Shown here in pieces: positions 12,075-22,672 of a stretch of DNA of 64,000 nt. Position 1 is the first letter of the stretch. Every line of letters begins with the position of its first letter. The notes beneath the pieces are model-generated. The model searched no databases. It saw nothing but the letters and a program-made list of their open reading frames with translations, and had not been told where the DNA came from. This stretch comes from Larix kaempferi (taxonomy: Eukaryota > Streptophyta > Pinopsida > Pinales > Pinaceae): the NCBI GenBank assembly GCA_027924585.1, contig BSBM01001138.1:13511001-13575000 (forward strand), written 5' to 3'. Both the position numbers and the translations under genes were made by a program.

Positions 12075-13355
12075 TTATGACGGTCCAAGATATGGCCCCT
12101 TGCAAGCGCCTACCTTTAAGAGGTCCTGAATTTGCATCTGCTTAATCCTACAGAGTTCTACGCTCTGTACTGCGGTAAGATACCAATAGGAAAAGTTTTT
12201 TCTTTGAAATTCATCTTTTTCTTTTAAATGCAACATTTCATCGAATAGCTTAAAAACAATTTTACCATCAAAATAATATTTTGGAGAGGAAGTTTTCTCA
12301 ACTACCAACTGTGGAGTTGTATATATAACAAGTGGCATTTCTGCAGGAGCATAAATATCATCATCACTATGCTCCTCCTACTCATTAAACTCAACATCAT
12401 GCATCTCGTTTACATTTATTTCTCTGCCTTCATGTAATCCGACCAGAATTGAGACAACATCAAATTCTTCAGGGTCACTTCCCATACCTTGCATACAGTA
12501 CTCAAAAGGCTCTTCGGGGACTTGTACATTGTCCTTTGGAGATTGTTGAGGAACTTCCTAGTTAATTTTGTCAAGTTTCGACCTCTTAATGTATGTATTT
12601 TTAAATCTACTTCCTTCTACAGTGCTCGGTCGATATAAGTCAATCATTTTTTGTAGTGTACCAGGGTAACTGAACTTCACTCTCCTCATTTTGCTCTCCT
12701 GCAGTGCAAAATGCATTTTTTTTTCCAATAGATGAAGGACATCTATGGCCAAGTCTTCAACCCAATGAATCACCAACTTTATACAATCACATGAAATATC
12801 TTGCTTGTGGTGATTCATAACTGTCCTAAGTACAATTTGAATTAAGGTGTTGTATAGTCATGGGGGAACATCTTGCATCTTTAAACCATTCCGGGCAACC
12901 AAAACCGTTTTTCCACATATTTTGTTTTCCATCTCATCCTTTTCTACTTTGATGGTTTTCTTGGTGTTCAACATTGCTCCCCCCCTGCGTGGAATTTTCG
13001 TTGCATTGGACAACAAATTAGCGTCTAGACAAACCCTCCTCCCAAAAATAATCAATTCCTTGGACTCGGCATCATAACTTGAAATTGCATTATCTATCTC
13101 TTCAATGTTGAAATTGAACTGACCGAAAAGAAAACGATGCACTCCTACTCTGACCAAGACATTTAGCATTCCTTCTGGCCAGTTGGTTATGTCACTCCAT
13201 GCCTCAGTGCTCTCTCTGAATTTTCTGACAGTGAACCTCTCAGCAACTTCAGAACCCCCTGTTTCAGTTGATGGCATGGAACATGAGGCTGTTGTTTCCA
13301 TTTTGTAGGATGATGGCACACCCAGAAAGGAAGAAGGGGATGCACGCGAATGCAC
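12075..13355 (-). pseudogene. Unrecognised protein frame with three in-frame stops
   Basis: One minus frame runs for about 427 codons and is interrupted only by stops near 12,858, 12,558 and 12,380, all in the same phase. At the first, the context PP-stop-LYNTL suggests a lost tryptophan codon (TGG to TGA). The protein opens with a Ser-rich stretch. It then has a compact segment with FLFGQFNFNIEEIDNAISSYD, later a helical Lys/Glu-rich segment, and an acidic stretch before the last domain. I do not recognise the family. It recalls the N-terminal proteins of some plant retroelements, but I have no firm motif. The surroundings are repeats, which favours a mobile-element origin. It is clearly non-functional as a single protein. 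Confidence 0.5.
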
Positions 13356-13375
13356 GCACAGGATACCAGCATGCT

Positions 13376-13531
13376 GACTTTTCCAAACTAAAATAAAAAT
13401 TACAAATGTGTTCTGACCTTTCCAAACTATAATAAAAGTTACAAATGTGTTCTGACTTTTGCAAACTATAATAAAAATTACAAATGTGTTCTAACTTTTC
13501 CAAACTATAATAAAAATTACAAATGTGTTTC
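13376..13531. repeat. 39-bp tandem repeat, four copies
   Basis: Units start at 13,376, 13,415, 13,454 and 13,493, each exactly 39 bp (consensus start gacttttccaaactataata). Because 39 is a multiple of three, one minus frame reads a 13-residue repeat (HICNFYYSLEKSE-like) four times without a stop. The array lies just upstream of the broken reading frame at 12,075-13,355, but in a different phase. Confidence 0.9.
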
Positions 13532-13564
13532 AAGTCAACTATACACAACTTACATTTTCAATTT

Positions 13565-13630
13565 CAATATAGTTAACTTTCTAGCATGTTAAGTATACTT
13601 ATTTTTCTAGCATGTTAAGTATACTTATTG
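13565..13630. repeat. ~29-bp direct repeat, two copies
   Basis: The phrase 'tttctagcatgttaagtata' followed by 'cttat' occurs twice in succession at about 13,569 and 13,599. It lies between the 39-bp array and the ~705-bp satellite. Confidence 0.7.
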
Positions 13631-13764
13631 AAAATAATAAAGTAAGAATAAATAATAGAGTAAAAATTTGGCATTCTAACTATTCTGGAAAAAATAGAGT
13701 AATAGAGTGAGTAATATAATAATAGAGTAATATTCTTCTGTACATGTTTTGATATACTCTCAAA

Positions 13765-16118
13765 CCAAACCCTCCTATTAAATGTTTATAGTAAATGGTT
13801 TTGGAAATTGGATGGCTAGATATATTGAGAAGACTATCCTTGTGTTAATTTTATATAACCTAACCTCATATGCTCACAGTCAAGCTATGAAAGGTGCAAT
13901 TTTAACATTTTTTACTTTTATGGACACTTGGTGTAAAATGCAAGCCATAAGCATAAAAATGCAAGCTAGGAGTGCATAGCAGTCAAATTGAACATGAATG
14001 ACTAAAATTTCAAGTATCTTGGACAAATTCAAAAAAAATGACTGAAATTCTAAGTTTCGTAAAAAACAATGTGTAAATATTCATAACTAGGCTTAGGAAA
14101 ATGTACGCCACAGTCCGTACAATTGTCATAAGTTGAAACTAACACCATGGGGTTGAAGATAGATATATTTTTGACAAAAGCCTCTTTCATTTTTTTAAAA
14201 TTATGTTTCATTTGTCCAGAGTTAAATTGACAAAATGACAACTTTTGTGTTTTCAACCCAGTTTTACCCAGATCAGAGAAATGCCCCCAGCCCTAAGTAT
14301 TGGGGATTTTTGAGTGAGTTTAGTTGGAAATGGTATGTTTTACTATTTTCCACATTATTATACATTTATTTTTTCAATTTGGGTTCAGAAAGTGCATGTT
14401 GTGCATAAACACTACATGGTTGTCTTCTATTTATGAAATATCCACCTAGATTAATAAAAATGCAAGCCAAACCCTCCTATTAAATGTTTATAGTAAATGG
14501 TTTTGGAAATTGGATGGCTAGATATATTGAGAAGACTATCCTTGTGTTAATTTTATATAACCTAACCTCATATGCTCACAGTCGACCTATGAAAGGTGCA
14601 ATTTTAACATTTTCTTACTTTTATGGACACTTGGTGTAAAATGCAAGGCATAAGCATAAAAATGAAAGCTAGGAATGCATAGCATTCAAATTGAACATGA
14701 ATGACTAACATTCCAAGTATCTTGGACAAATTCAAAAAAAATGACTGAAATTCTAAGTTTCATAAAAAACAGTGTGTAAATATTCAAAACTGGGCCTAGT
14801 AAAATGCACGCCACAGCCCGTACAATTGTCATAAGTTGAAACTAACACCATGAATTGAATATAGATACATTTTTGACAAAAGAATCTTTCAGTTTTTTAA
14901 AATTATGTTTCATTTGTCCACAGTTAAATTGACAAAATGACAACTTTTGTGTTTTCAACCCAGTTTTACCCAGATTAGATAAATACCCGCCCAACCCTAA
15001 GTATTGGGTATTTTTTAGTGATTTTAGTTGGAAATGGTATGTTTTACTATTTTCCACATTATTATACATTTGGTTTTTCAATTTGGGTTCAGAAAGTGCC
15101 TGTTGTGCAAAAACACTACATGGTTGTCTTGTATTTATGAAATATCCACCTAGATTAATAAAAATGCAAGCCAAACCCTCCTATTAAATGTTTATACTAA
15201 ATGGTTTGGAAAATTGGATGGCTAGATATATTGATAATACTATCCTTGTGTAAATTTTATATAACCTAACCTCATATGCTCACAGTCGACCTATGAAAGG
15301 TGCAATTTTAACATTTTTTTACTGTTATGGACACTTGGTGTAAAATGCAAGCCATAAGCATAAAAAAGCAAGATAGGAATGGATAGAAGTTAAATTGAAC
15401 ATGAATGACTAAAATTGCAAGTATCTTGGACAAATTCAAAATTAATGACTGAAATTCTAAGTTGTTACGTAAAAAATAGTGTGTAAATATTCAAAAATGG
15501 ACTTAGGAAAATGCACGCCACAGTCCGTACAAATGTCATAAGTTGAAACTAACACCATGGGGTTCAATATACATATATTGTTGACAAAAACCTCTTTCAT
15601 TTTTTTAAAATTATGTTTCATTTGTCCACAGTTAAATTGACAAAATGACAACTTTTGTGTTTTCAACCCAGTTTTACCCAGATCAAAGAAATGTCGGCCC
15701 AACCCTAAGTATCGGGTATTTTTTAGTGAGTTTAGTTGGAAATGGTATGTTTTACTATTTTACACATTATTATACATTTAGTTTTTCATTTTGGGTTCAG
15801 AAAGTGCATGTTGTGCATAAACACTACATGGTTGTCTTGTATTTATGAAATATCCACCTAGATTAGTAAAAATGCAAGCCAAACCCTCCTATTAAATGTT
15901 TATAGTAAATGGTTTGGAAATTGGATGGCTAGATATATTGAGAAGACTATCCTTGTGTTAATTTTATATAACCTAACCTCATATGCTCACAGTCAATCTA
16001 TGAAAGGTGCAATTTTAACCTTTTTTTACTGTTATGGACACTTGGTGTAAAATGCAAGCCATAAGCATAAAAATGCAAGCTAGGAATGCATAATCATTTT
16101 TGACAAAAGCCTCTTTCA
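13765..16118. repeat. ~705-bp satellite, three full copies and one partial
   Basis: Units begin with CCAAACCCTCCTATTAAATG at 13,765, 14,467, 15,171 and 15,879, giving lengths of 702, 704 and 708 bp. The fourth unit stops at 'taggaatgcata' near 16,091. It then jumps to a later part of the unit (tttttgacaaaagcctcttt), so it has an internal deletion. Each unit contains the same minus-strand frame around KTQKLSFCQFN and GQMKHNFKK, of different lengths because of point changes and small indels. I regard that frame as a by-product of the repeat, not as a gene. Copies differ by a few percent by eye. Confidence 0.9.
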
Positions 16119-16345
16119 GTAGCCTACTCTGCAACTAAATGGCTGATTATGTATACTTGGGTCAGTGATCCTTGTTGACATATTTAGGCTTGGAAGCCAA
16201 AATGATAAATAGGCTAAATGTTATCTATCAGTTACTGAAAAATATAATCTTTACTGAGGCAGTAAAGGAGAGGATGATATAGAATGTATGTTATTTCTGC
16301 TCTGAAATGAAAAGTATGATTTTTTTCTTGGGAAAAAAAAATTAT

Positions 16346-16800
16346 TTCACCATACATGTTACACCACAGATCTGTCATACAGAATTCACCAAATTTTTGT
16401 TGATTATGGAAGACTAGGATAAATAGCTATTAGGATAGTTTGAAGACAGAACATGTGTATCTTTTCAAGATCCCACAAGCTAAAAAATGTATATTCTGAT
16501 TTCAAACTTTGAAATATCAAAGATAAATATTTTTTCCTTGGAAAACAAAAACCATTGATAACACAACATCAATATGTCATGTGATGCAGCCCGACAGGAT
16601 CAACAGATAATACTACAAGGCTACAAAATCAAAGTGCACAGTCAGGACTGAATCGCTAACAATCTCAGCAAGCACACAAAGAAGACTATTTGGATTTCCC
16701 CAGATTCAGATTTATATTTATTTATAAAAACTTCAAATTACAAATTTCAAACATTTCACCATAGATATTACACCACAGATCTCTCATACAGAATTCACCA
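16346..16800. repeat. ~46-bp direct repeat pair 409 bp apart
   Basis: The phrase 'catttcaccatagatattac' and its continuation 'accacagatctctcatacagaattcacca' at 16,755-16,800 is matched with few changes at 16,346-16,391. The second copy lies just downstream of the 16.9-kb pseudogene. The remaining sequence from 16,118 to 16,850 shows no gene. Confidence 0.6.
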
Positions 16801-16899
16801 TATTTATGATAGGTATAATGTTTACATCTCCAAATGGGTTGCACTAGTCCTCATCCCCAATCCATAACAATGATGGACAGGATCCCATTGGTGTGAATC

Positions 16900-18691
16900 C
16901 TATGAAAAGTGCACCTGCACATGAGGCTGGAGGCTATTATACAAATACCGAAATCTAAATGTTGGTCCCACTCTCCATTTTCCAACAGGTTGACTATCAT
17001 TGCTTGAGCTTGAAGATAGCTGATATCTATCAGGAAAGGCTGACCATGTATAGAAAACAGCCTCCTTAAGATTTGCATAACCTTCTATGGTGAACTCTAG
17101 TGATTTGTTTTTCTTCACAATCCCAGGAGGTACGACATGCATTGCAATAAGCTCAAAAGTAACCATGAAACTTTCATCTGAACAAGGAATTGCCACAAAA
17201 GATTCACTATGTATCATGTTACGAGACCTTATGTGGTTGAAAAAATTGTAGGAAAGAAGATGGATATTGTGATGATGGATTCGATGTGGCTGCAATACTC
17301 GAATACATGATGGTAATGCATTGTGAGTTCCATATTCTGTAGAGGCAGCTAATCTGGAAGTCACAACTTCATCATCACCCTTTGTTGCAAAAAGTTGGAA
17401 AGTGGTGTGGTTATCATCTTTCATAGCAATAAAATGACAAAACAAAGATTCTCCCTTTCGAGTGCTCTTGCCCCACCTTTTGATAGAGCTCACAGTAAAG
17501 AAAACATTAACAATGCCTGCAATAAAAATAAAAATAGCATTAGTTGCACAAATGGGTGAATGTGGGGAAGGTATTTATATCAGATTCCTAGGCAATCAGT
17601 TTTTTGTGTTTGGTTAGGTTGTGGCAGAGGATCAAACACTACAGTTGAACTGATAGCCAGCTGGGCTTTACTATTCTTTGCTAACTTTAAAAGGATCACA
17701 TTACTTCAAGTTTGTGGAGATTCAAAATGCATCTTCAACTAGTTGGCAAGGAAATCAATGTTACAGGTTACAAATCTGGATCAGTGGAAACAAAGATTAA
17801 CAAATGTTGGGAGTAATTTTCAGTATTTATCATTTTGTCATATTCACAAGGAACTCAACACATGGGCATATTTGCTATCAAAGAAAACTATTGGTCTGGA
17901 AGAGGGTACACTTTATTTCGAGGAATTTATGGATTCCACATTAGTGGATAAAGGTTCTATCCATTGTAATTAGTATATAGTCATTTGTGCATTAGATACT
18001 ATCTGAAGACTTTTACATATGTGCACTCTACCCATTTTAGTACATTTCCAGCTTTTAGTATTTTTTTGTCTTAGTCAATAAGGCATAGTGATCAATATGT
18101 ACTATTGATTTGATGTGGAATCTGTTCTATCCAGTAGAACATACAACTAATGACTGTTATAAAGAGTCTCTACAGAGTCTAGCTGGTAGTTTTATTTGGA
18201 ACTTATGCACCTTATGTTTTCTGTAATTTTTCTTTGATTCATAAGCATGAATAGCAAGAAACTGGGTTGTTTCTGAGTGAAAAAAAATTGTGATATAAAC
18301 TGAAAAATATGAATTAAAAGATACATGTATACTCACCATCAATGATTACAGTTGATATCAATAAACCTTGTTTTGTATAAAACACCTCATGTGGATGTAA
18401 ATTCACACCTTGGGGAATATGGTGGCCTCTACCAATAACATCCAACTCACTTTAAAAAATTCTTACCCAATAGAATGGTCCACCAGTAGAAACATCTGCT
18501 AATCAATTCAACACTTCCACAGGATATGGAATTTTCAACGACTCTCCTTCGGAAATACCAGGCAAATTTTCATAATAAATACGGACATACATGCCTGCCT
18601 TTATGGTAAAATCAAATAGATTTGTGCTTTCGACACTCCATGGTTGGCTACTTGCCTTCCATGCTTTCACAAAATCCTCAATCGGTTGCAT
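16900..18691 (-). pseudogene. Unrecognised two-exon gene, nonsense-mutated
   Basis: Exon A (about 18,691-18,337) ends GATG|GTGAGT. Exon B (17,516-16,900) begins after TTGCAG, and the joined codon restores frame (..VIIDG-IVNVFF..). That is good evidence for a genuine spliced gene. Exon A carries two in-frame stops, TGA at 18,503-18,505 and TAA at 18,452-18,454. Exon B is open for about 205 codons and ends in TAG at 16,900. The protein has a WKASSQPWSVE stretch, PQGVNLHPHEVFYTKQ, and a C-terminal half rich in His and Ser (RIHHHNIHLLSY, DRYQLSSSSSND). I do not recognise the family. The 5' end is lost where the sequence meets the Ty3 element at about 18,690. The intron contains an opposite-strand LINE RNase H fragment. 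Confidence 0.55.
17530..17990 (+). pseudogene. LINE-type RNase H domain remnant
   Basis: The frame reads through GCGRGSNTTVELIASWALL, LLQVCGDSKCIFN, then a stop at 17,740, LARKSMLQ, FCHIHKELNTWAYLLSK and ends at 17,973. This is the order of the RNase H domain at the end of plant LINE polymerases. The first acidic residue lies before the visible part. AE-LA-W-GL appears here as VELIASWALL, followed by GDS and then HI-RE-N-A-LSK as HIHKELNTWAYLLSK. The stop sits where the family has the Trp of 'INWL', so TGG has become TAG. The usual Asp of 'NxxAD' is Tyr here. It lies inside the intron of the minus-strand pseudogene and is inactive. Confidence 0.7.
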
Positions 18692-19482
18692 ACTTTGTCT
18701 TCACCGACTCTATTCCTGTCGCCTGAACTGTCGTCGTGTTCAGCAATGCAACTCTTCGACTTAGCGCATCAAAAACCTTATTCGACTTGCCTGAATTATG
18801 TCTCAACATGAAGGTATATCCCTGTAGGAATTTGACCCACTTCATGTGCCGTTGATTCAACTTCGATTGAGTGTTCAAGTACCTCAGTGCTTGGTGATCT
18901 GTGTACAACAAAAATTCCTTGGGAAACAAATAATGCTTCCACTTCTTCAGTGCTTGGACAATAGAATAGAACTCCTAGTCGTAGACCGAATATTTCCGCT
19001 TTGCATCATCCATCTTTTCACTAAAGAATGCAATTAGTCATCCCTCCTGGATCAACACTCCTCCAATTTCCATTCCACTCGCGTCGCAATCGACTTGGAA
19101 AACTTTGTCGAAATCTGGGAGCGCTAACACAAGGCTCTTAGTGACCTTTTCCTTCAACTTGTCGAAATCTCTCTGGGCAGCTTCCGTCCATTTAAACTCC
19201 CCTTTCCTCATGCACTCGGTCAACGGTGCACATATCCGACTGAATCCTCTGATGAACTTCCTGTAGAAATTAGCAAGTCCATGGAAACTTCGCACTCCTA
19301 TCGTGCTTGTCGGTTTTGGTCAATCCAAGATTTCCTTCACCTTCTCTGGGTCCATCACTAACCCTTTACCCAAGATTATGAATCCCAAGTACACCAGTTC
19401 TTCCTTTATGAAGAAACAATTTTGCAGGTTCACCATCAGCTTCTTTTCCTGCAACTTTTGCAATACTTGTCGAATGTGCTCC
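18678..19482 (-). pseudogene. Ty3 reverse transcriptase 3' part and RNase H
   Basis: The 5' part reads LEHIRQVLQKLQEKK and continues through a 'YLGFIILGKGL' stretch. [20 protein letters not shown] follows, the classical link between polymerase and RNase [18 protein letters not shown] holds the first RNase H Asp, and LYTDHQALRYLNTQ and SNKVFDALSRR follow in the expected order. After the last motif the family match stops. An in-frame stop lies near 19,035. Integrase does not follow. Confidence 0.85.
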
Positions 19483-19985
19483 AAGCATTAGAGAGATTTT
19501 GAGGTCAAAAAATGGCCTCCTAAGAGATGTACTAAAAAAGTATGAGATATATTAAAATATTATTTGTTGGGGGCTTTATGAGGTAGGTATATATGACAAG
19601 TCACCTCCTACACTATTTTCTATGCACAATATAAATAACCATGGTTGAGTTACTTTTCAAAATTCACTAGAAATAAAATTAATAAAATAATTCTACATTG
19701 ATGTGACTAAGACTCATTGTAAATTCCCAAAAATTTATTGTCTTTTAGCACTTATTTGTCTTGAACTTGCAAATGAAATTAAATAATAAAAAACATTTTT
19801 TAACAACTATTTTTTTAATTTATGTTGACTTTTTATATTTAACATTTTTCTCATCAATTTAATATAATGTGATTTAATTGAAAATTTATTTACATGTAAA
19901 ATGTTAATAATATTATTATAATCTACATTGCATTATTATTATTATTTATTCATTAAATTTATATTGGTAAATTAATATCACCAGC

Positions 19986-20120
19986 ATAGATCTATCTTAA
20001 ACCCGTATCTATCAAGCATCGAGAGGGGTCCAATTTCTTGAGGTGTATTTCTTTTTTAAAATTTAAACTCAAGAAATTTGATCTCTCTTGATTGATAGAT
20101 TCAGGTTTAAGTTTTAAATT
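19986..20120. mobile_element. Foldback (MITE-like) element, copy 1
   Basis: The left arm (tagatctatcttaaacccg... to caatttcttgaggtg) is complementary to the right arm (actcaagaaatttgatctct... to ttcaggtttaag), with a ~20-base loop. The left arm also matches, base for base over most positions, the left arm of the foldback at 39,383. Copy 1 lies inside the 1,785-bp TIR element. Confidence 0.7.
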
Positions 20121-20711
20121 TTTATTTTATAAACGAACATCTATTTTTTAATTACTTTTCAAAATATTTTATTTTATGAACCAACATGGATTTTTTTTAA
20201 ATACTTTCCATATTTTTTTATTTTATGAGCCGCCATGAATTTTTTTAATTATTTTGTTAGTAACAAACATTACAACACAAACGTTACAACATCTGCCCCA
20301 TACTTACTTTACTTTACTTTACTTCTTTTTACTTTAATGTTACAAACGTTACTTGTTACATCACGTTACAAGATCTCTCCCATAATATTCACTATCACTA
20401 TTTTTTTTACCGACATGTTACCAACTTTATAACGTTACAAGATCTCCTCCATATTGGGCTGTAGAGCGCCTCTTGGCCCAAAAATCATAAACTTTTTTGG
20501 GATATTTATTTTATTGTAAATGAATGTTATAGTTAAGTCTCTCATAGAAAATAATATAAGACTTAATTTATTCTTAAAAATTGAATAGTAAAAATATATA
20601 ATTTAATTTAATTTAATTTACTATCATTCATGAATTTAATTTATATGAATAACTAACATACATTTTTCATATTAATATCATTCATGAATTTAATTTATTT
20701 AAAAAGTACAA

Positions 20712-20713
<2 letters not shown>

Positions 20714-20746
<33 letters not shown>

Positions 20747-20900
20747 TTTGTTATTATAATATTAAATAAAATGGAGTGAATATATAATTAAAAATTAAAA
20801 ATATGAAAATGATAAAAAATATTAATGTCAAAGGAATATATATTATATATTAGTTTGGCATTATGATATTAAATAAAATGGAGTGAATATATAATTTAAA
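20714..20900. repeat. (AT)n run and ~107-bp direct repeat
   Basis: A run of about 15 AT units (20,714-20,742) is followed by a stretch beginning tattagtttgttattataat at 20,741. That stretch is repeated with few changes from 20,848. It belongs to the AT-rich interior of the TIR element. Confidence 0.7.
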
Positions 20901-21271
20901 ATCAAAAGCATAAAAATGACAATATATTATTTTATAAAAAAATATGAAAGGAAAAAAATGTGAAAGGACTTTCTTTATGAATTATGAGTACTTTACTTGA
21001 AAATGCCAATAATATTATTTTATGAAAAAATGTTAAAGAACTTTTATTATGAGTACTTTACTTTATAACTTAAAAGTGCTTATACCACTACCTTGGTTAA
21101 CTATGGGTTTTCATTCACCATAGAAAATTTGACAAATAAGCATTCTTAACGCATGCAATGCCACCTCAACCATGGGCAATGACGTCATCTACTAGAATGT
21201 GATTGGTTGATTTTTATAGTACATTTTCTTTGTTTTGAGGCCCATTTTTTACTTCAAAATTTCTCTAATGT

Positions 21272-21649
21272 GTTCGACTAAATATCAGCATGTCGTCTAC
21301 GTACACTATGACGAACTTTCCCAAGAATGGCTTCAATGTTAGATTCATCAACCGCATGAATGTACTGGGTGCATTAGTCAATCTGAATGGCATGACTAAC
21401 CATTCATACAGTCCTTCCTTCATGTTGAAAGTTGTTTTCCATTCATCGTCCTCTCGAACCCTGATTAGGTGATAACCACTCTTCGAGTCGATCTTGGTGA
21501 AGTATCTCGCTCCACTCAAGCAGTCTATCAAGTTGTCCATTCTTGACAATGGAAACCGGTACTTGATCATGATTTTGTTGATGGCTCTAGAGTCTGTACA
21601 CATTCTCCATTCTCCACCCCTTCTTTGGTGTTAGTACTGCTGGCATCGC
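21272..21649 (-). pseudogene. Ty3 reverse transcriptase catalytic core
   Basis: The minus frame reads [20 protein letters not shown], then a [10 protein letters not shown] segment, [16 protein letters not shown] with the first catalytic Asp, [15 protein letters not shown], and [15 protein letters not shown] with the YVDD catalytic box. These are the canonical polymerase blocks of Ty3/gypsy elements. The frame is cut on one side by the 532-bp hAT-like insertion and on the other by the 1,785-bp TIR element. Confidence 0.9.
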
Positions 21650-22181
21650 CAATGTTATCGGAACTAGACTGGAACCGATAAAATCGGTCGGTCCGACCGG
21701 TTCACAGGCCCAAGAACCGGTTAGGTTAGGTTCCTGAACCGGAAATTGATTTGGATTGGTTGTGAACCGGTCGGTTCCATATGGAACGGAATCGGCCAAA
21801 ACCGGCTGTGAACTGACCGGTTTTGACTAGTTCCATACGGAACCAAACAGTTCATACTTTGCTTATTTTTTGGACTCTAGGGTCCATTTAGAGCCTCTTT
21901 ATTAATGTATTTTGGTTCAAAACTTCAAAGATGTATTGCACTCGGTGTTATTTTGGTTATTTGCACCCGTACTTGCTATATATATGAGAAACTTTTCATA
22001 TTTGTGTATTAATGGTTTTGATTCATATGTATGCAGATGAATACATATATTTTTTACAAAATAGGAATAGTTTATGTGTTTTTTGGTCGATCGGTTTTTT
22101 TCCGATTTCGATCCAGTTTCTGGTCCAGTTCAGATTTTGGGCTCTGCCGGTTCGATCACCGGTCCGGTTCTGATAACATTG
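21650..22181. mobile_element. 532-bp hAT-like non-autonomous element
   Basis: Its ends are inverted: CAATGTTATCGGAAC on the left, and CAATGTTATCAGAAC as the complement of the right. It is flanked by 8-bp sequences ggcatcgc (21,642-21,649) and ggtaccgc (22,182-22,189) that agree at six of eight positions, the target length usual for hAT elements. Removing the element and one flank rejoins the Ty3 frame ([11 protein letters not shown]). The ends are full of ACCGGTTC-type words in both orientations. No transposase is present. Confidence 0.75.
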
Positions 22182-22189
22182 GGTACCGC

Positions 22190-22672
22190 ACATGGGATCA
22201 AACTCTCTCTAATCAATCTTTTGTCCAACAACTCCTGGACCTGTCGATTGAGTTGCTGACCCTATGCCGGATTCATTCTATGAGGTGCCCTATTTGGAAA
22301 ACTCGATCCTGGAATCAAGTCAATCTAATGGGATATGCTTCTTGTCGGTGGCAATCCCATCGGCGCTTCGTCGAATACTATGCTTTGAAACTCGTCAATC
22401 ATCTTTTCGACTTCAACCGAAATCCTCTCCATTTTCGACCTCTCGACACATGGTCCCTTAGGAATGATGGAGAAACATTTCAATTGATTCTCCTCCTCTG
22501 GGAGGAATTCCTTGGTTGAGCACATCAACACTTGCTTCTCCCAATAGTTTCTCTCGCCCTAGTTGCAGTCGGCTTGGTCCTCATGCTCTGGATTCAACAT
22601 CCTCCGCGTGCCATTTTTTCACACTGTGACTGTGTTGGCTCGACCATCATAGATCATCTTTCGATCATATTT
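22190..22672 (-). pseudogene. Ty3 protease-RT linker, broken
   Basis: The minus strand gives LMCSTKEFLPEEENQLKCFS, then KMIDEFQSIVFDEAPMGLPP and a decayed HQIDLIPGS stretch, which is the usual lead-in to the reverse transcriptase (D-P-GLPP-R-I-H-I-L-PG). An in-frame stop lies after RMNPA. The frame then reaches ELLDKRLIRESLIPCAVP and meets the hAT-like insertion. Confidence 0.8.

Larger units (their letters stand above)
19486..21270. mobile_element. 1,785-bp TIR element inserted in the Ty3 element
   Basis: The left end reads CATTAGAGAGATTTTGAGGT, and the inverted right end reads CATTAGAGAAATTTTGAAGT. Similarity continues inward for perhaps 60 bp (..aatggcctc.., ..atgtacta..). The interior is very AT-rich and has no transposase frame, so this is a non-autonomous or decayed element. 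The flanking bases (tgctccaag, left; tgttcgact, right) are not a clear target duplication. A few bases of the Ty3 reverse transcriptase also seem to be missing at the site. Confidence 0.75.

Noticed and set aside
13376-13531. CRISPR-like array
   Set aside because: Units are directly adjacent without unique spacers, and the genome is a plant.
14842-15174. Small protein containing KTQKLSFCQFN, repeated at 14,050-14,256 and 15,457-15,702
   Set aside because: It repeats only because the ~705-bp satellite repeats. Lengths differ by indels and there is no start-context or domain support.
22031-22519. 162-codon plus frame spanning the hAT-like element and Ty3 sequence
   Set aside because: It crosses the border of two unrelated elements and is antisense to the Ty3 protein.
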